Source: Labia minor (taxonomy: Eukaryota; Arthropoda; Insecta; Dermaptera; Spongiphoridae). From it: a stretch of DNA of 64,000 bases. A program made the translations under genes and the position numbers. Positions 1-11,817 of the stretch are shown here, piece after piece. Location of the stretch: assembly GCA_963082975.1 (NCBI GenBank), contig OY720344.1, forward strand, positions 78,046,053-78,110,052. Reading direction: 5' to 3'. Each line of letters begins with the position of its first letter. Position 1 is the first letter of the stretch. The notes under the pieces are model-generated. The model saw nothing but the letters and a program-made list of their open reading frames with translations. It was not told the origin of the DNA and searched no databases.

Positions 1-649
1 CAATTTTTTATTTTAGCGGCTACCCTTTTGGTTGACGGGCTTCCATATTCAACTCCTCCCCCCTTTTCTCATCCAAACTTCTCTTCTCCGCTTCTCTCCT
101 CCCTAACTCTAAAACCTAGAATTTTCTTTGATCTCCTCCAAATATCAATAGTTAATACAAAGGAGGACGAGTTAAGCCAAACTTGTAATTTATATTGTGA
201 GAGTATCCCAATTTATTGTAAAAATAACATTTTAAATTTTAATTAATAATATGTATTCAATGTTATTAAAAATAATCCTTCCAAATAACCAACATTGAAA
301 GTGATAGAAATATTATTTACCTGATGTATCCCAAAATTTAAACATTCAAAGAGGTGAGTTTGTTGAAACTGTGGGTGGGGTGTGTGTTTAGAATTACGAG
401 AAAAATTTTCCTAATTCATTAGCATTCCATAGATTTAATAAATTATTTTAATTTATTGATTTTACAATTTTTTTTCATAGTGTGGAGGAGAGTTAATAAA
501 AACCTGAACAAAGATCTTTTGGATACGAGGTTTTATTGACCTTTTCGTAAAATAATTTAATGAAACATTTAGCAGTCAATCTAGAAACCAATCGAGGAAC
601 GACCATTGTTTAGAACTTGGTTAGACAAACATATCTTATTATTTTATTT
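1..649. other. AT-rich sequence, no gene recognised
   Basis: AT-rich DNA with a pyrimidine-rich patch near 50-120. A 72-codon plus-strand reading frame (28-246) is rich in Ser, Pro and Leu because of that pyrimidine bias and matches no family I know. I see no splice signals or repeat boundaries that would give it a role. Confidence 0.5.
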
Positions 650-1261
650 TATCTTATCTTTCTTATTCTTATTGTACTAGCAAAAATTGAATATATATTT
701 ATATATATAATCAAGTTGATCGATTCGAAGGATGAGCTTGATTTTTCTTTTAGGGTTGATAGGATGCGGAGAGCCAAAGTGATTTATACAACCCATAAAA
801 ATTGATTAACGAAAAGGATTTACAATTTTTTATTTTAGCAGCTATCTACAAAATATATTTTTCATATATTAAACCGCTTAAGGATTTTTTTGAAATCCAC
901 ACCATATATAATTTTTATAAAGAAAAATCGATCTGTAGTGGTTTAACCTCGGGAAAAATTATCTTCATCTGTTTGTTTTTAATTTAAATTTATATGACGT
1001 CAGCAACTACGTCAAGTAGCGCTTCCGTAAATACAAAAGATATTGCATTAAATCAAATTACGAAATATATATTATGTTATATCAACAGACCATACTTTTC
1101 TGTCTTCAGAGCATTAATATATACGTTTATGGTGTATATGTTTTCTGACTTTGTTTTTTGAACGGTGGCTCGGTGAACCAGTTATTTATATTGACAGCCA
1201 AACCCGATAATAAGGAATATTTTTTTTTAATATCCGAGCGGCGGCTCGGTGAACCAGGTAC
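650..1261 (+). mobile_element. Helitron-like family B element, copy B1, duplicated 3' hairpin
   Basis: Plus-strand copy of dispersed family B. It opens with a TATCTTAT-rich stretch and the block ACTAGCAAAAATTG, carries the shared core (Ile-rich AT DNA around GACGTCAG near 998 and GCGCTTCCGTAAATAC near 1020), and ends with a GC-rich hairpin followed by GTGAACCAGGTAC. Compared with the copy at 57493, there is about 120 bp of extra sequence near 700-830. The hairpin-plus-tail occurs twice, at about 1161-1180 and 1235-1261, so the 3' terminus has been partly duplicated. There is no coding sequence. Family membership is seen directly by alignment by eye; the Helitron-like label is inferred from the subterminal 3' hairpin and from the core shared with family A. 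Confidence 0.65.
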
Positions 1262-2192
1262 TTTATTATAATACAACTAAGAAGATATTTGGAGAAATTT
1301 GATAAGAACAGTTGGAGGAAAATGATAGATGATGTCAAGAGTTTGGTAGGTCCACAATTATATATGAAGAGGATAGATACTCCAAAAAGGTGTGACCAGC
1401 ATAAAAAATAATTTTCTCAGATTTGTTTCGAAATTATCTAATCCAAAAAATGAATAGAAATAAAAACCTAAAATTATCAATAAAATCATTAAAAGATAAT
1501 TATAATTTAAAATAGGTTATTTTTAAATTTAAATATTATCCGATTTTAATTTCAATTTTAATAATATTAAACCTTGAAATACTAAATTAAGGTCTTTCAC
1601 GAGGACACCAATCGGATAAAGAAGTTTCTACATTACTGGTGTAAAGCATCAAGTAATCTATCAGTATAGATCTATCTCTAGTTTGTCCTTGTTTTTAGTT
1701 GTTAATTTGTGTATGCGTGTTGAGTTGAATTTGTTGTTGTTTTTGTTTACTCATCATTGTTTTGGTTAATTAACCATGTTAATTTAATTCCCTCTTTACT
1801 TTGTTATTCATTTCGGCTTCTCTTTTAATGAATTCAATTATCAGCGTCCGTCACTCTCTTTAGTCTGACGTCATTAATTAGCATAAGAGAGAGAGAGAGA
1901 GAGAAGCAGAATGTTCATTTAATTATAGTGTAAGGGTCCTATTGGGGGATGAAAAGCAAGCAAAAAGGACATCGCTTTGTCTTAATTAACAAAAACGCAC
2001 CTCTTTCTTTCATTCTTTTTCTACTACTTCCACCCAAATACGGATTATTCTTTCGAACTCTACTATTAATGTTAATACATCAAAAGACATAAAGATTTTA
2101 TTTTTGAATATTTATTGATATAAGATTCTGGCATATGTATCTATATGTAGGTAGCTTCATAAACATTCTCAAAATGAATGTGTGGTCAATAG
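1262..2192. other. Non-repetitive DNA with (GA)n and homeodomain-like sites
   Basis: No gene recognised. From about 1840 to 2050 the sequence is less AT-biased and contains a CRE-like GACGTCA directly followed by TTAATTAGC, a (GA)n tract at 1886-1904, and TTAATTAACAAAAACGCAC near 1982. Such site clusters are compatible with a regulatory element, but this is inference only. Confidence 0.3.
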
Positions 2193-2620
2193 CAGGGGTT
2201 AATACTTAGACGCCATATTGAAAAATCGAAAATGTTTAAGGGCCAAATCAGAAAAAAATTTTACTTTGGGGAGAGGTTTCGTAGTTACAGAAACAAAAAT
2301 TACGAATACGTATTACGTGATTAAAATACCTAATTATATTAATAATAAGTCATACGCACCGCATGCAATATTTCTGTTGTTGCTATTGTAATAAAGTAAA
2401 CAGAGTTGGGATAGATCGCATACATTTTACAACAAAGTTTTTAAAACTTGCAAAAATAACTAAATCTTAAATTTCCTTTAAATAATTATTTATAAATAAA
2501 TATGTGTCATGATGTAGCCTTTTTACAGTTTAATATAAGTAAATTCTAAATTGTGATAACTTCAAATTTTTTAATTGAACTTCACTAAAATCAAAAAGGT
2601 CCACAGTTTGGCCACCGTTG
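2193..2620 (+). mobile_element. hAT-like MITE, family E copy 1
   Basis: Homologous over most of its length to the element at 50604-50990: shared blocks include AATTACGAATACGTA, TTGTAATAAAGTA followed by CAGAGTTGGGATAGATCG, and a 3' end GTTTGGCCACCGTTG. The left terminus CAGGGGT and right terminus CCACCGTTG are an imperfect inverted repeat of hAT type. The left half has diverged from the other copy, and the left flank does not give a clean 8-bp duplication. Non-coding; would depend on a hAT transposase encoded elsewhere. Confidence 0.65.
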
Positions 2621-4765
2621 GTTTATAACACGAATACTTCAATAGTTATCATAATCTATTGATTTTACCTTTAATCAAATGGATTTATCATTTTTCGTGT
2701 TTTCAATAATTACACGAGTCATTTTTCAAAATTTTCATGATATTTGATTGTTACCCCTTGTTTAATTTTACAAATCCAAATATTCATATATTTTGAAAGT
2801 TAAATTATATTTTAAATCAGCGTTTTCCAAGATTTATGCTTTTGCACCTCCATTATTATGTTTTTCTACCATTTATTTTTATTTATAATAAAATAAGTAG
2901 ATTTAAAAAAAAATGCAATCTCTCTCTCTGTACATAAGAATATTTCTATAATTATTAGATCAACTATCCTAACCGCTTCATTTTTTAAATGAAATTTCTC
3001 AGATAGTTCATTTTTTGTGAATTTATGATAGTAAGTTTTCATCAAGAATAAAAATATAAAATATTCTTTTTAATGAAATGTTCTAGTCTCCTGGCAAAAC
3101 ACCGGCCAGATTTTGAAATATTTGTTATAAACTAATTATAAATAATTTTTTATCTATTAAATATATAAATATAAAATTGCAGTATTAGGCATAATGTAGA
3201 CATTATTTAATCATCTACAATTTACATTTCATTTGAGTGAAATTCCTTCAACAAATTTATAATCTTTATGATTTATTATCAATCTCAGATATCGTATCCG
3301 TATGAATCTGTCTGATAAATCCTCTATGACGATTTATTGTTTTGGATATCAAGAGATTTAAGAGAAATTTTAAAAATATCCTTGAATTTTAAATTTCATT
3401 TACGACAAAATTATAAACAAAAATATTACAATTAATGCCTTTTTCGTTTAATTGTGATTTTATTCTAATTAATTAAATTCTTTCTCTAATTAAATTTTTA
3501 AATTTCCAAACAAATTGAAATATTTTATATCTAGAACTAAAAAAAAGATTCCCAAATTATTTTTTTTTCTGAATTAGAATTGAAATTCTATTTTGAGTAA
3601 AAATTATTTTAATGATTGAAAAATTGATAAGAAATATAACAACAGTGTTAATTTCAAATACCAGGTAATCAGGTAAATAAGATCTGATTAGTTTATTTGC
3701 TGATGATGACAAATCATTGTATGACAAAAAATAGACGAAATCCAAGAATGATGTTACAACATAAAATTCATAATGAAATCGGTTTTTAATGGATTTGTTT
3801 GTTCCATTGAATTCTAAAAATGACAATTCTTGTCGTTTTTGATTTCCTTTGAGAATCCGTATCATTCACATATTCAAATATAAATGATGAATGAAATCAT
3901 TTTATTTTTATCCAAATTAATCAAAAACAAAAGTCGTTAAAATTAAAAAAAAAAAATTAAAATTAAAAAATTAAAACCCTAATGAAAGATCGGAATATAC
4001 AATTGAATGAAATTAAATTCGTATATCAATGTTGTTTATTGTTGAAATTTTGTCATCGATGACAACAAAATGTTTAATGGAAAAACATTCATCATGGGAA
4101 TTCCTTATAACGACAGAATTAATTATAAATTTCTAAAATTTAATTTGGAATTGTATTTTTGGGTATAATTCGATAATTTCTTATTAACGAGTCATGTTTA
4201 AAGAGAAACGATGGACATAAAATTAAAAATCAATAATAATGTCATTTTGTGTAAAATTATTTACAATTTTTACAATTTTATTAAATTATAATATTAAAGT
4301 TGTTATATACGAGAATAGTTTCTAGAGAGTCCATAGTTATAGGGTAAAAAAATATTTTTTTTTAAAATAAAATAAATTTCCTATGATTTCAGAAATTAAA
4401 TAACGTAGAATACATGATTTCATGCATACCAAAAATATAAATTTGAAGCGGTTGTAATGATTGGGTTTAATAAATGTTAACAATAAGTTTGTTGAAGACA
4501 AATTCAATTATGAAATGTGAAAAGCGCGATTATTACACAATATAAAGTTAGATTTAAAGAAATTTGGAATGGATAGAAATTGGATGGGGTTAGCTCCGGT
4601 TTTTAGAGAAATGTAATTATTATGATATCCAATTTATTCTTTATTATTGCATTTTTTACAAATATTATTCTAATTTGTGTATCCTTATTTAAAACGAAGT
4701 AGTTTATATAATTTACTTAATATTTATAATAATCTTTCTCTTTCTTAATTTTTCTTACTCTATAA
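2621..4765. other. AT-rich intergenic sequence
   Basis: Very AT-rich with homopolymer runs. The longest open frame is 102 codons on the minus strand (3557-3865, with ATG); its composition is Phe, Ile, Asn and Ser rich as expected of random AT-rich DNA, it has no recognisable domain, and I do not call it a gene. Confidence 0.5.
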
Positions 4766-4815
4766 TACCTGGAACACCGAGCTATCGGTCGATCCTTTAA
4801 AAAATATTGATATAC
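4766..4815 (-). mobile_element. Family B 3'-terminal fragment, copy B6
   Basis: TACCTGGAACACCGAGC near 4766 followed by CTTTAAAAAATATT matches, on the minus strand, the 3' terminal hairpin and tail of family B (compare 57974-58006). Only the terminus is recognisable. It lies about 225 bp before the family A copy at 5041. Confidence 0.5.
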
Positions 4816-5040
4816 AATTCTTTAATTATTTATTATAATTATTAAATGTTACAGCATTGTATCAATGTGATTAAAATGATTGAAACTTGGGCCCTCAATA
4901 ATAATCAATAATAAATAAAATTTTAGTGAAAATTATTAAAAATTATAAAACTATCTATTATAAAAATTAATTAATAAAAGAACAATAAATAAATAAATAT
5001 AAATTAGTAATTTATTAAAAATAAACACGAAAATAGGTTA

Positions 5041-5687
5041 AATAAGTTGACCTGTGGCCAGGTCCGAACCGACCGACTGTTTGAAATAAATTAATTTCCA
5101 GCTACAGAAACAATTTCAAATAATTTTAATATATCTATTAATGTAATAAAAAACAGATATGGATACATAAATAATAAATATAAACATTTTTAATTTTATT
5201 TTATTTATAATATATGTATATGCAAGACCAGGCTGGACGTCATGAATGGCTCGATGACGTCATATAATTTTAAATCAAGAAAAAACTATTAAATATGATT
5301 TTTCTCGAGGATAAAACCAATACAAAGTGCATGATTCGTGGTGATATATAAAAAAATCTCCTTTGGTGTGAAAATAACCCTTTCCTTCCTATCGTCGATC
5401 GCTAATACTACCACTTCCGGTTTCCGGAATTGCACCAAAAGTTGATCAATTCATCCCACTGATGCATTAAGTAAATATACCAAATTTCATCAAAATCGGT
5501 TGAGCCGTTCAGGCTGTACACATCTATACGGACGGACGGACAGACGGACAGACGGACGGACAGACATCATGCTAAAAATACTTTTTTCTGTTTAGAAAAT
5601 GCATGATTCGTGGAGATATGTAAAAATCTCCACATGTGAAATTTGGTGTGAAAACAATACCTCCCTTACTATCGTCGGTCGGTAAAA
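5041..5687 (-). mobile_element. Helentron-associated-like element family A, copy A1
   Basis: About 650 bp, essentially full length. Read on the minus strand it starts TTTTACCGACCGACGATAG, carries a GTCTGTCCGTCC tetranucleotide-type tract (5531-5568 on plus), the block AACCGATTTTGATGAAATTT, a core with two GACGTCAT sites, and ends with an internal CGGTCGGT repeat, a GACCTG-GCCA-CAGGTC hairpin and a short AACTTATT tail. That asymmetric inverted-repeat plus 3' hairpin layout is known from Helentron-associated interspersed elements (the DINE-1 type of Drosophila). No coding capacity. The internal 3' repeat has one substitution (CGACTG). Confidence 0.7.
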
Positions 5688-5929
5688 CCCATAAAATTAA
5701 CTAATAAAAATTTATGAGAATTAACAAAAAAATTAAGCGACAAAACATTAAAAAATTTAAATTTACTTCGGGTTATGCACTTGGCGCGGTTCACTCCCTG
5801 GAACTCGAGTCGGCGTACCACGTCTATATACCTCTGATATACAGCTGGTCTCAACTAGTTTAGAGAAAAAAATAACAAAGCTTACAATTACCAAGCCGTA
5901 TTTGTTTTTTTTTTTTTTTTTTTTAATAA
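5688..5929. other. Short unassigned stretch between repeats
   Basis: Contains a less AT-rich patch at about 5768-5860 (GCACTTGGCGCGGTTCACTC nearby) followed by a T homopolymer at 5905-5924. A 61-codon minus-strand frame crosses it and runs into family A, so it is not called a gene. Confidence 0.35.
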
Positions 5930-6616
5930 ATATATTTTATTAAAATAAATATTTTTAATTTTTTTTCGAAATTAAATAATAAATTTAAAAATATTTTAAA
6001 TATAAAAGAAATATTAATACAATATCAATTAAAAAAAAAATTAGTAAGAGACAAATTTCAAAATGGCTGCCATTTGTGACGTCATCCATATAAAAATTTA
6101 AATTAAGAAAAAAAATTTCAAATATTTTAGAGAAAAAAAAACAATTAAACAGTATAATATCTAATTATATATAATAAAATAAATATTAACAAATAATTTA
6201 AAAAAAATAAATGAAAAAATTTAAATTATTTTAAAGGAACACAAATAAAAAAAATATCTTAAAAATTATGGAATTATACATCCCTTAAATGTCCTAATGC
6301 TACTGAACTTAACACACTTCGTTGGTTTCAGTAAAGATGCCAGTGAAAATTTTTCCAACGTTCTAATAACTATTATTAAATATTAACTTATGTGATTTAT
6401 GGATCACATACCATCCTTAACACACTCGGACAGTCAATGTTAATTTTTGAAACACTATTTAGCGCCTCAAGAGGAACTAAAGAAAAAAAAGCGGAGTTGG
6501 CAGATTAAATTTATTTTTATTTAGAAGGAATATTGGAAATTAAAAAATTATTTATTTACATATATATATATATATATATATACAATTTTTGCTAGTATAA
6601 TAAGATAAGATAAAAT
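5930..6616 (-). mobile_element. Diverged family B mosaic, copy B2
   Basis: The right end reads, on the minus strand, TATCTTATTATACTAGC then AAAAATTGTATATA, the diagnostic family B 5' end. Internal stretches (TGACGTCAT at 6078, and AAAGGAACACAAAT near 6234) resemble minus-strand family B as at 48799-49263, but order and spacing differ and the 3' hairpin is not clear. I read it as a decayed or recombined copy. A (TA)n tract fills 6561-6582. Confidence 0.45.
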
Positions 6617-7687
6617 TTTTAGTAAAGTCATAATTATAGGAATTATTTTTAATTTTAAATATAGTTCAATATATTAAATAAAATTATTTTTTATATTAAT
6701 TTAAAATATTAAAATTAAAATATTCCCTTTCAAAAAATTATGGATTTTGGAGTGGATGTTCAAACAACCCAGAAAAAGGAGACAGCATTGTGGAAATTTA
6801 AGAAATTAATTATCGAGACCAGGTAACATACATAGTTTACTAAAATCTATTTTAGTTTACCACAATTGCAACATAACTTCGATTTGATAAAATTATATTT
6901 AACAAAAATATCGTTTATTATTTAGGCCGTTTTAAATAATGATCATAAATTACCAATTGTTCAATTATCTTCCTCTATTGATGCATATTGTAATTATTTT
7001 GTTCTTTTTTTTAATAATACCTATTGTTTTATAATAAAAATATATTTTAACAAATTTATTGTATATTTTGCATTCATTTAAACAGTTTTGAATTTTATTA
7101 TATTATTTAAGTCAATTAATCAATCTGTTTTTTTTTAATCATGGTATCCCGTTTACATCCATCATCAACAACCACAACAACCTAATACAGGGAGAGTCAT
7201 CTGGCCGAAATTAATTCGATCTCGTTTTTTTAGATTTTAATCTGTAAAACGAATATATTTTTTTCATAAATTACATGTAATAAAATAATTTTATTGTCCC
7301 CCTTAAAGGTATTTAGTGCTTTGAAAACGGATATATTTTCTGTGTGTTTATTTTATTTTTTTCTATAATGATTTAACATCATAATCTATTAAAAAAAATC
7401 GATAGGACTGAAAAAGTTATAAAATAATTAAAAGAAAATGATTATATAATCTAATTGAAGATAATTATTCTGTTATCTATGATCACAATTAAATAGACTC
7501 AAATTAAGCAGACTATTATATAAATAATGTAAATATTTATTTATTTCTGTACTGCTACTGAATAAGAATATCTATTCAAATTTTATTTTCTCTAAACTCT
7601 TATAGATCTTTATCTTGTATTTCAGATTATAGACTTGTCTTAGATCTCAGTCGTTTTCCCAATGCTTTCCTTATAATCAAAAATATG
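6617..7687. other. AT-rich intergenic sequence
   Basis: No gene or repeat boundary recognised. Homopolymer-rich and without long open frames. Confidence 0.5.
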
Positions 7688-8446
7688 GAGTGTCTCCACT
7701 CGACAATCTCTCAAATTTGAATTGGATTAATTAACATATATTATATTTACATTAAATTATAAATTAAAATTAATAAATTATATTTATTAAAACAGCGTGT
7801 TTTTGTTGTTGACACCACGTCACGTGATGGCGCGTGATTGGCAGTCAACGTGTTAAAAAATCTAAAAACTTAATTCCTGTACTTTCAGCGATTCAATCAA
7901 GCTGAAATCCTATATATAGCAGTTTTATACAATTTTTAATCATGTGAAAAACTATCAAACATACATTTTTATTTTTACGGTCAGTTTAGAGGGGAAAAAA
8001 TAAAAACATGGTAGGTAATGGAACTCTTCCGAATGAACTACATTCTCAAAAGTTGATAGAAAATTACGAATTTTGAATATTGCCGGTGTACCAAATTCCA
8101 TTATTCTAGCTCAAACTGTAATCTTGTCTACATTCACACACATACATATCTTATATATATATACATACACACTCTCAGACATTCTTCTTAATCTTGGTGA
8201 AAATGACTCAGGGACCTTCAAAACGTATAAAAACATCAAAATCTCGACATCTTGATAGAAAACTACGAATTTTGAATATTGTCCGTGTACCATATTCCAT
8301 TATTCTAGCTAATACTGTAATCTTGTCTACATACACACACACACAAACACACTCAGACATTTTTCTCAATCTTGGTGAAAATGACTCAGGGACCTTCAAA
8401 ACGTATAAATTACATCAATATCTCGAAATCTGGCGAGATAGTAAAA
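7688..8446 (+). mobile_element. Dispersed repeat family C, copy C1, with internal tandem duplication
   Basis: Starts with GAGTGTCTCCACTCGAC, shared with the copy at 62818, then after a private AT-rich segment continues with GGCGCGTGATTGGCAGTC, TATATATAGCAGTTTTA, and a block with GATAGAAAATTACGAATTTT, a CA-rich microsatellite and AAAATGACTCAGGGACC. A roughly 199-bp unit beginning at about 8053 is repeated in tandem from about 8252. The right end is CTGGCGAGATAGTAAAA. Copies elsewhere: 25624-25699, 40152-40620 and 47771-47915 (minus) and 62818-63300 (plus). It has no transposase and no clear inverted repeats; small frames inside are by-products of the repeat. Class uncertain; a Helitron-like or MITE-like non-autonomous element is most likely. 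Confidence 0.6.
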
Positions 8447-10185
8447 TACAAAAAACAAAATTGAAATTCAAATATACGGTGTACTTGTTAGATAAGAAAA
8501 TAATTATTGGAACCTGGTAATTTAAAAATATAGTTACTAAATTCTAAAATGTGGTATCATAATCTCCAATTCGAGCAAATTGATGACTCTTATTATGTTT
8601 GATGTTGCAAATAATGATTTATAGGTATATACAAATTTAATTAGTTTATTGGTTAAAAAGACGCAGTATTTATAATATAAATCTGACACAATATCAAAAT
8701 TATGATTTTTAAATGAAGAACTAACTATTTTAAGACCAGAACAATTTATTCAGAGTATTGTATATAATGTTACTTTATTTCCTTTTTTTTTATACATACA
8801 AATTACCTCTCATTAAAAGTTAAAAATGTTAACAAGAAATTAAATAAGAATTTTTTCTCCCCTCGGTTATTTTTTTATTATTTTATTCTCTTATCTGTGT
8901 TTGGTAACACTTTTTCTTTGTCCTCTTCCTGTATAAGTATCTTTTTTTCACCTTCCCTCCCTTGTCACATCGCCTGAGGTTAAAAATGATGGGGTGGTTT
9001 GCATAAAATTTAATAAGCAAGTTCACAAAAACCTGTTTAAATAAAAAAAAAATAAAGAAATTAATATGTAAGGAGTAATAAAAAATATATATATAATACT
9101 ACATTATTATTAATTAAAATCTAAAAAAATACAGAGAGAATAGAGATATGTGAATTCAAGTGCCTTAACAAGATTTATTTGTCCTGCCTCTTTTTTCCAC
9201 TTGATGATGTTTTTCTTTTATTACATAAAAATCCTAAATTAATTAATTTCGTTTATTTCCAAGAAATTATTATTTGTGTTTTCAACCAGATTTTTTATAT
9301 TAATAATTTTATTTTATTTATAAATTCTTTTAGTCAAATAATTTAAAATGTATATTTCATGATTTTTACATCAAATTTTATAAATGTGAAAAAAATAATT
9401 CATATTAAGTATATGAATCCAATTTGTATTATTAATTAGGTAAATTAATACATTTTTATAAAAAAATAAATTTGGTAAGCATTTTGTTTCTATGGACAGT
9501 ATTTCTTGAATAAATATTCTTAAATTTTTTTTTTGTATCAAATTTATTTATAAAAGATATGTAAAGTTTTTTACTTGTTGATAGAGTAGAGCTTAAAAAA
9601 ATAATCAATTCAACGATTATCACTCTTGTCTACATTCTTTTATCTTAACACAACCCTGAAAGCAAAAATAGGCAATTATTTATTTATTCTTAGTCATTAT
9701 ATTGACAAAGAGATTTATTAATAAAACAGAGTACTTTTTAGGGGCCTCATATTCTTAAAGCAATAAAGAACGTAAATAATTTAACTCTTTATAAGTATAA
9801 TTATATTCGTAATTACCACGAATTTTTACATCTATAGTTTTTACATATATTACATAATTAAATAATATAACCAACAAATCCTAAAAAAAAACTTTTATTT
9901 AGTTTATTTGAAAAATAATTATCTCTTTGTCTGAATGAATGTTTAAACAAAGCCAAGTATTTTATGATTTAATTCAAAAAAAGAGAGAAATTAATTAATT
10001 TCATTTGAAAAGAGTATCATTTTTTTGTGTTTTTTTCTTGTTGTTGTGAATGGTAATTATTTTAAATAATCCAAAAGAGATTTTGAAATGGCTGCTTTTG
10101 GAAGCAGCTCTGAAGCATACGAGAGTGAGTAAATGTCTAAGAAGGATTTGAAACATTTTTACAAAGGATTTACAGATTATAAATA

Positions 10186-10187
<2 letters not shown>

Positions 10188-10219
<32 letters not shown>
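10188..10219. repeat. (TA)n microsatellite
   Basis: Uninterrupted TA dinucleotide array of about 32 bp. Confidence 0.9.
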
Positions 10220-10222
<3 letters not shown>

Positions 10223-10760
10223 TATACAACCTTCCTCTCTCATTTTTCCATTGCTCATCTTTCTCTCTCTCTCCTCCTCCCACTAATATCTTCCCCTTCA
10301 TGAAATACATTAAAATATTATTAAATAAATAATTTTTTTACCGTTGATTAAAAAAAAAAATATTTTTTTTGTCATGGTGAAAGGATCAAGGATATTAAAT
10401 TGCCTGATTAAATTTTTTTTTATCTCCTACATACACACATTTTAAATATATAAATAATTTCGAGGGTTTATTTTTGTAATAATCATAATAAAATTGAAGG
10501 GGGATAAAAAAAATTGAAATTAAAAATTTTAAAATGCCAGGTGGTGTGCGGTATTCTATCTCTGATTTCATTAAAAACGGCTTCATCACTCAAACGGATC
10601 AATCAGTTTTACCAAGCTTGTTATTCCAAATAAAAAAATAAATACCTATCAAATTATATATTTTTATGCATTCACATTTTGGAAGGTCTTCGGAAATTCA
10701 TGTAAAGAAAACCCCACCTAGAAAGATTTTAATAGTGACAAGATCTCATTAAATTCATCA

Positions 10761-10766
<6 letters not shown>

Positions 10767-10797
<31 letters not shown>
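10767..10797. repeat. (TA)n microsatellite
   Basis: TA dinucleotide array of about 31 bp. Confidence 0.9.
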
Positions 10798-10800
<3 letters not shown>

Positions 10801-11206
10801 TATATTATATTTTATTGTTTCATTGTGTCCATTTGACATTAATCATAAATGGAATCTTTTAATTCAATCTACCTGGGGAGCCTGTGACCCTCAATGAAAT
10901 AGGACAGAAGACTTTTCAAAGCTTGTTTGGCTGTTCCCCTTCGAAAAAGTCTCCAACTTTATTGATTATCATTGACACTAATGATCCTTGCAATGAATAG
11001 AAGATTAATGCGGTTCTTATTTCATATTAACTCATAATATCTAATTTATTTAATATATAAAGTATATATATTAAATCCATTGATAATAATTATCTATTTA
11101 TAATTATACCAATATATTGAAAAATATAAATTTGAATTATTTATATAAAATTTGTAGCTGTAACATGATATTTGAATAATTTATTTATGGCAAAGGAAAA
11201 TACAAT

Positions 11207-11817
11207 AATAAGTTGACCTGTGGCCAGGTCCGAACCGACCGACGGCTTGAAATAAATTAATTTCCAGCAACAGAAACAATTTCAAATAATTTTAATATAT
11301 CTATTAATGTAATAAAAAACAGATATGGATATAACATAAATATTTTTAATTTTATTTTATTTATAATATATAGCTGAATTAGCCGACGTCATGAAGGGCT
11401 GGGTGACGTCATATAATTTTAAATTAAGAAAAACATAATGAAGATGATTTTTCCCGAGGATAAAACCAATACATTCGTGGTGATATGTAAAAAAATCTCC
11501 TTATGTGAAATTTGGTGCGAAAATAACCCTTCCCTTCTTATCGTCGATCGCTAATACTACCACTTCCGGTTTCCGGATTTGCACCAAATGTTGATCAATT
11601 CATCCCACTGATGCATTAAGTAAATATACCAAATTTCATCAAAATCCGTTAAGCCGTTCAGGCTGTACACATCTATACGGACGGACGGACAGACATCATG
11701 CTAAAAATACTTTTTTCTGTTAAGAAAATGCATGATTCGTGGAGATATGTAAAAATCTCCACATGTGAAATTTGGTGTGAAAACAATACCTCCCTTACTA
11801 TCGTCGGTCGGTAAAAA
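11207..11817 (-). mobile_element. Helentron-associated-like element family A, copy A2
   Basis: Second near full-length copy in the same orientation as A1. It has both CCGACCGACG repeats, the 3' hairpin GACCTG-TGGC-CAGGTC (plus-strand order, near 11214) and the GACGTCAT pair near 11387 and 11405. The tetranucleotide GGAC/AGAC tract is shorter than in A1 (11678-11697), so copies differ in array length. Confidence 0.7.

Larger units (their letters stand above)
8447..11206. other. AT-rich intergenic sequence with microsatellites
   Basis: No gene recognised. Contains (TA)n tracts at 10188-10219 and 10767-10797 and a pyrimidine-rich patch at 10230-10300. A somewhat less AT-biased stretch at 10860-10960 has no long frame. 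Confidence 0.5.

Noticed and set aside
3557..3865. 102-codon minus-strand ATG ORF
   Set aside because: Composition (Phe, Ile, Asn, Ser) matches random AT-rich sequence; no motif, no splice signals, no repeats of it.
5520..5570. GGAC/AGAC tandem array considered as CRISPR or satellite
   Set aside because: It is a simple tetranucleotide array inside a transposon, with no spacers; host is eukaryotic.
8073..8520. Several overlapping frames of 60-108 codons on both strands
   Set aside because: They arise from the tandem duplication of repeat family C and its CA microsatellite; peptides are low-complexity.
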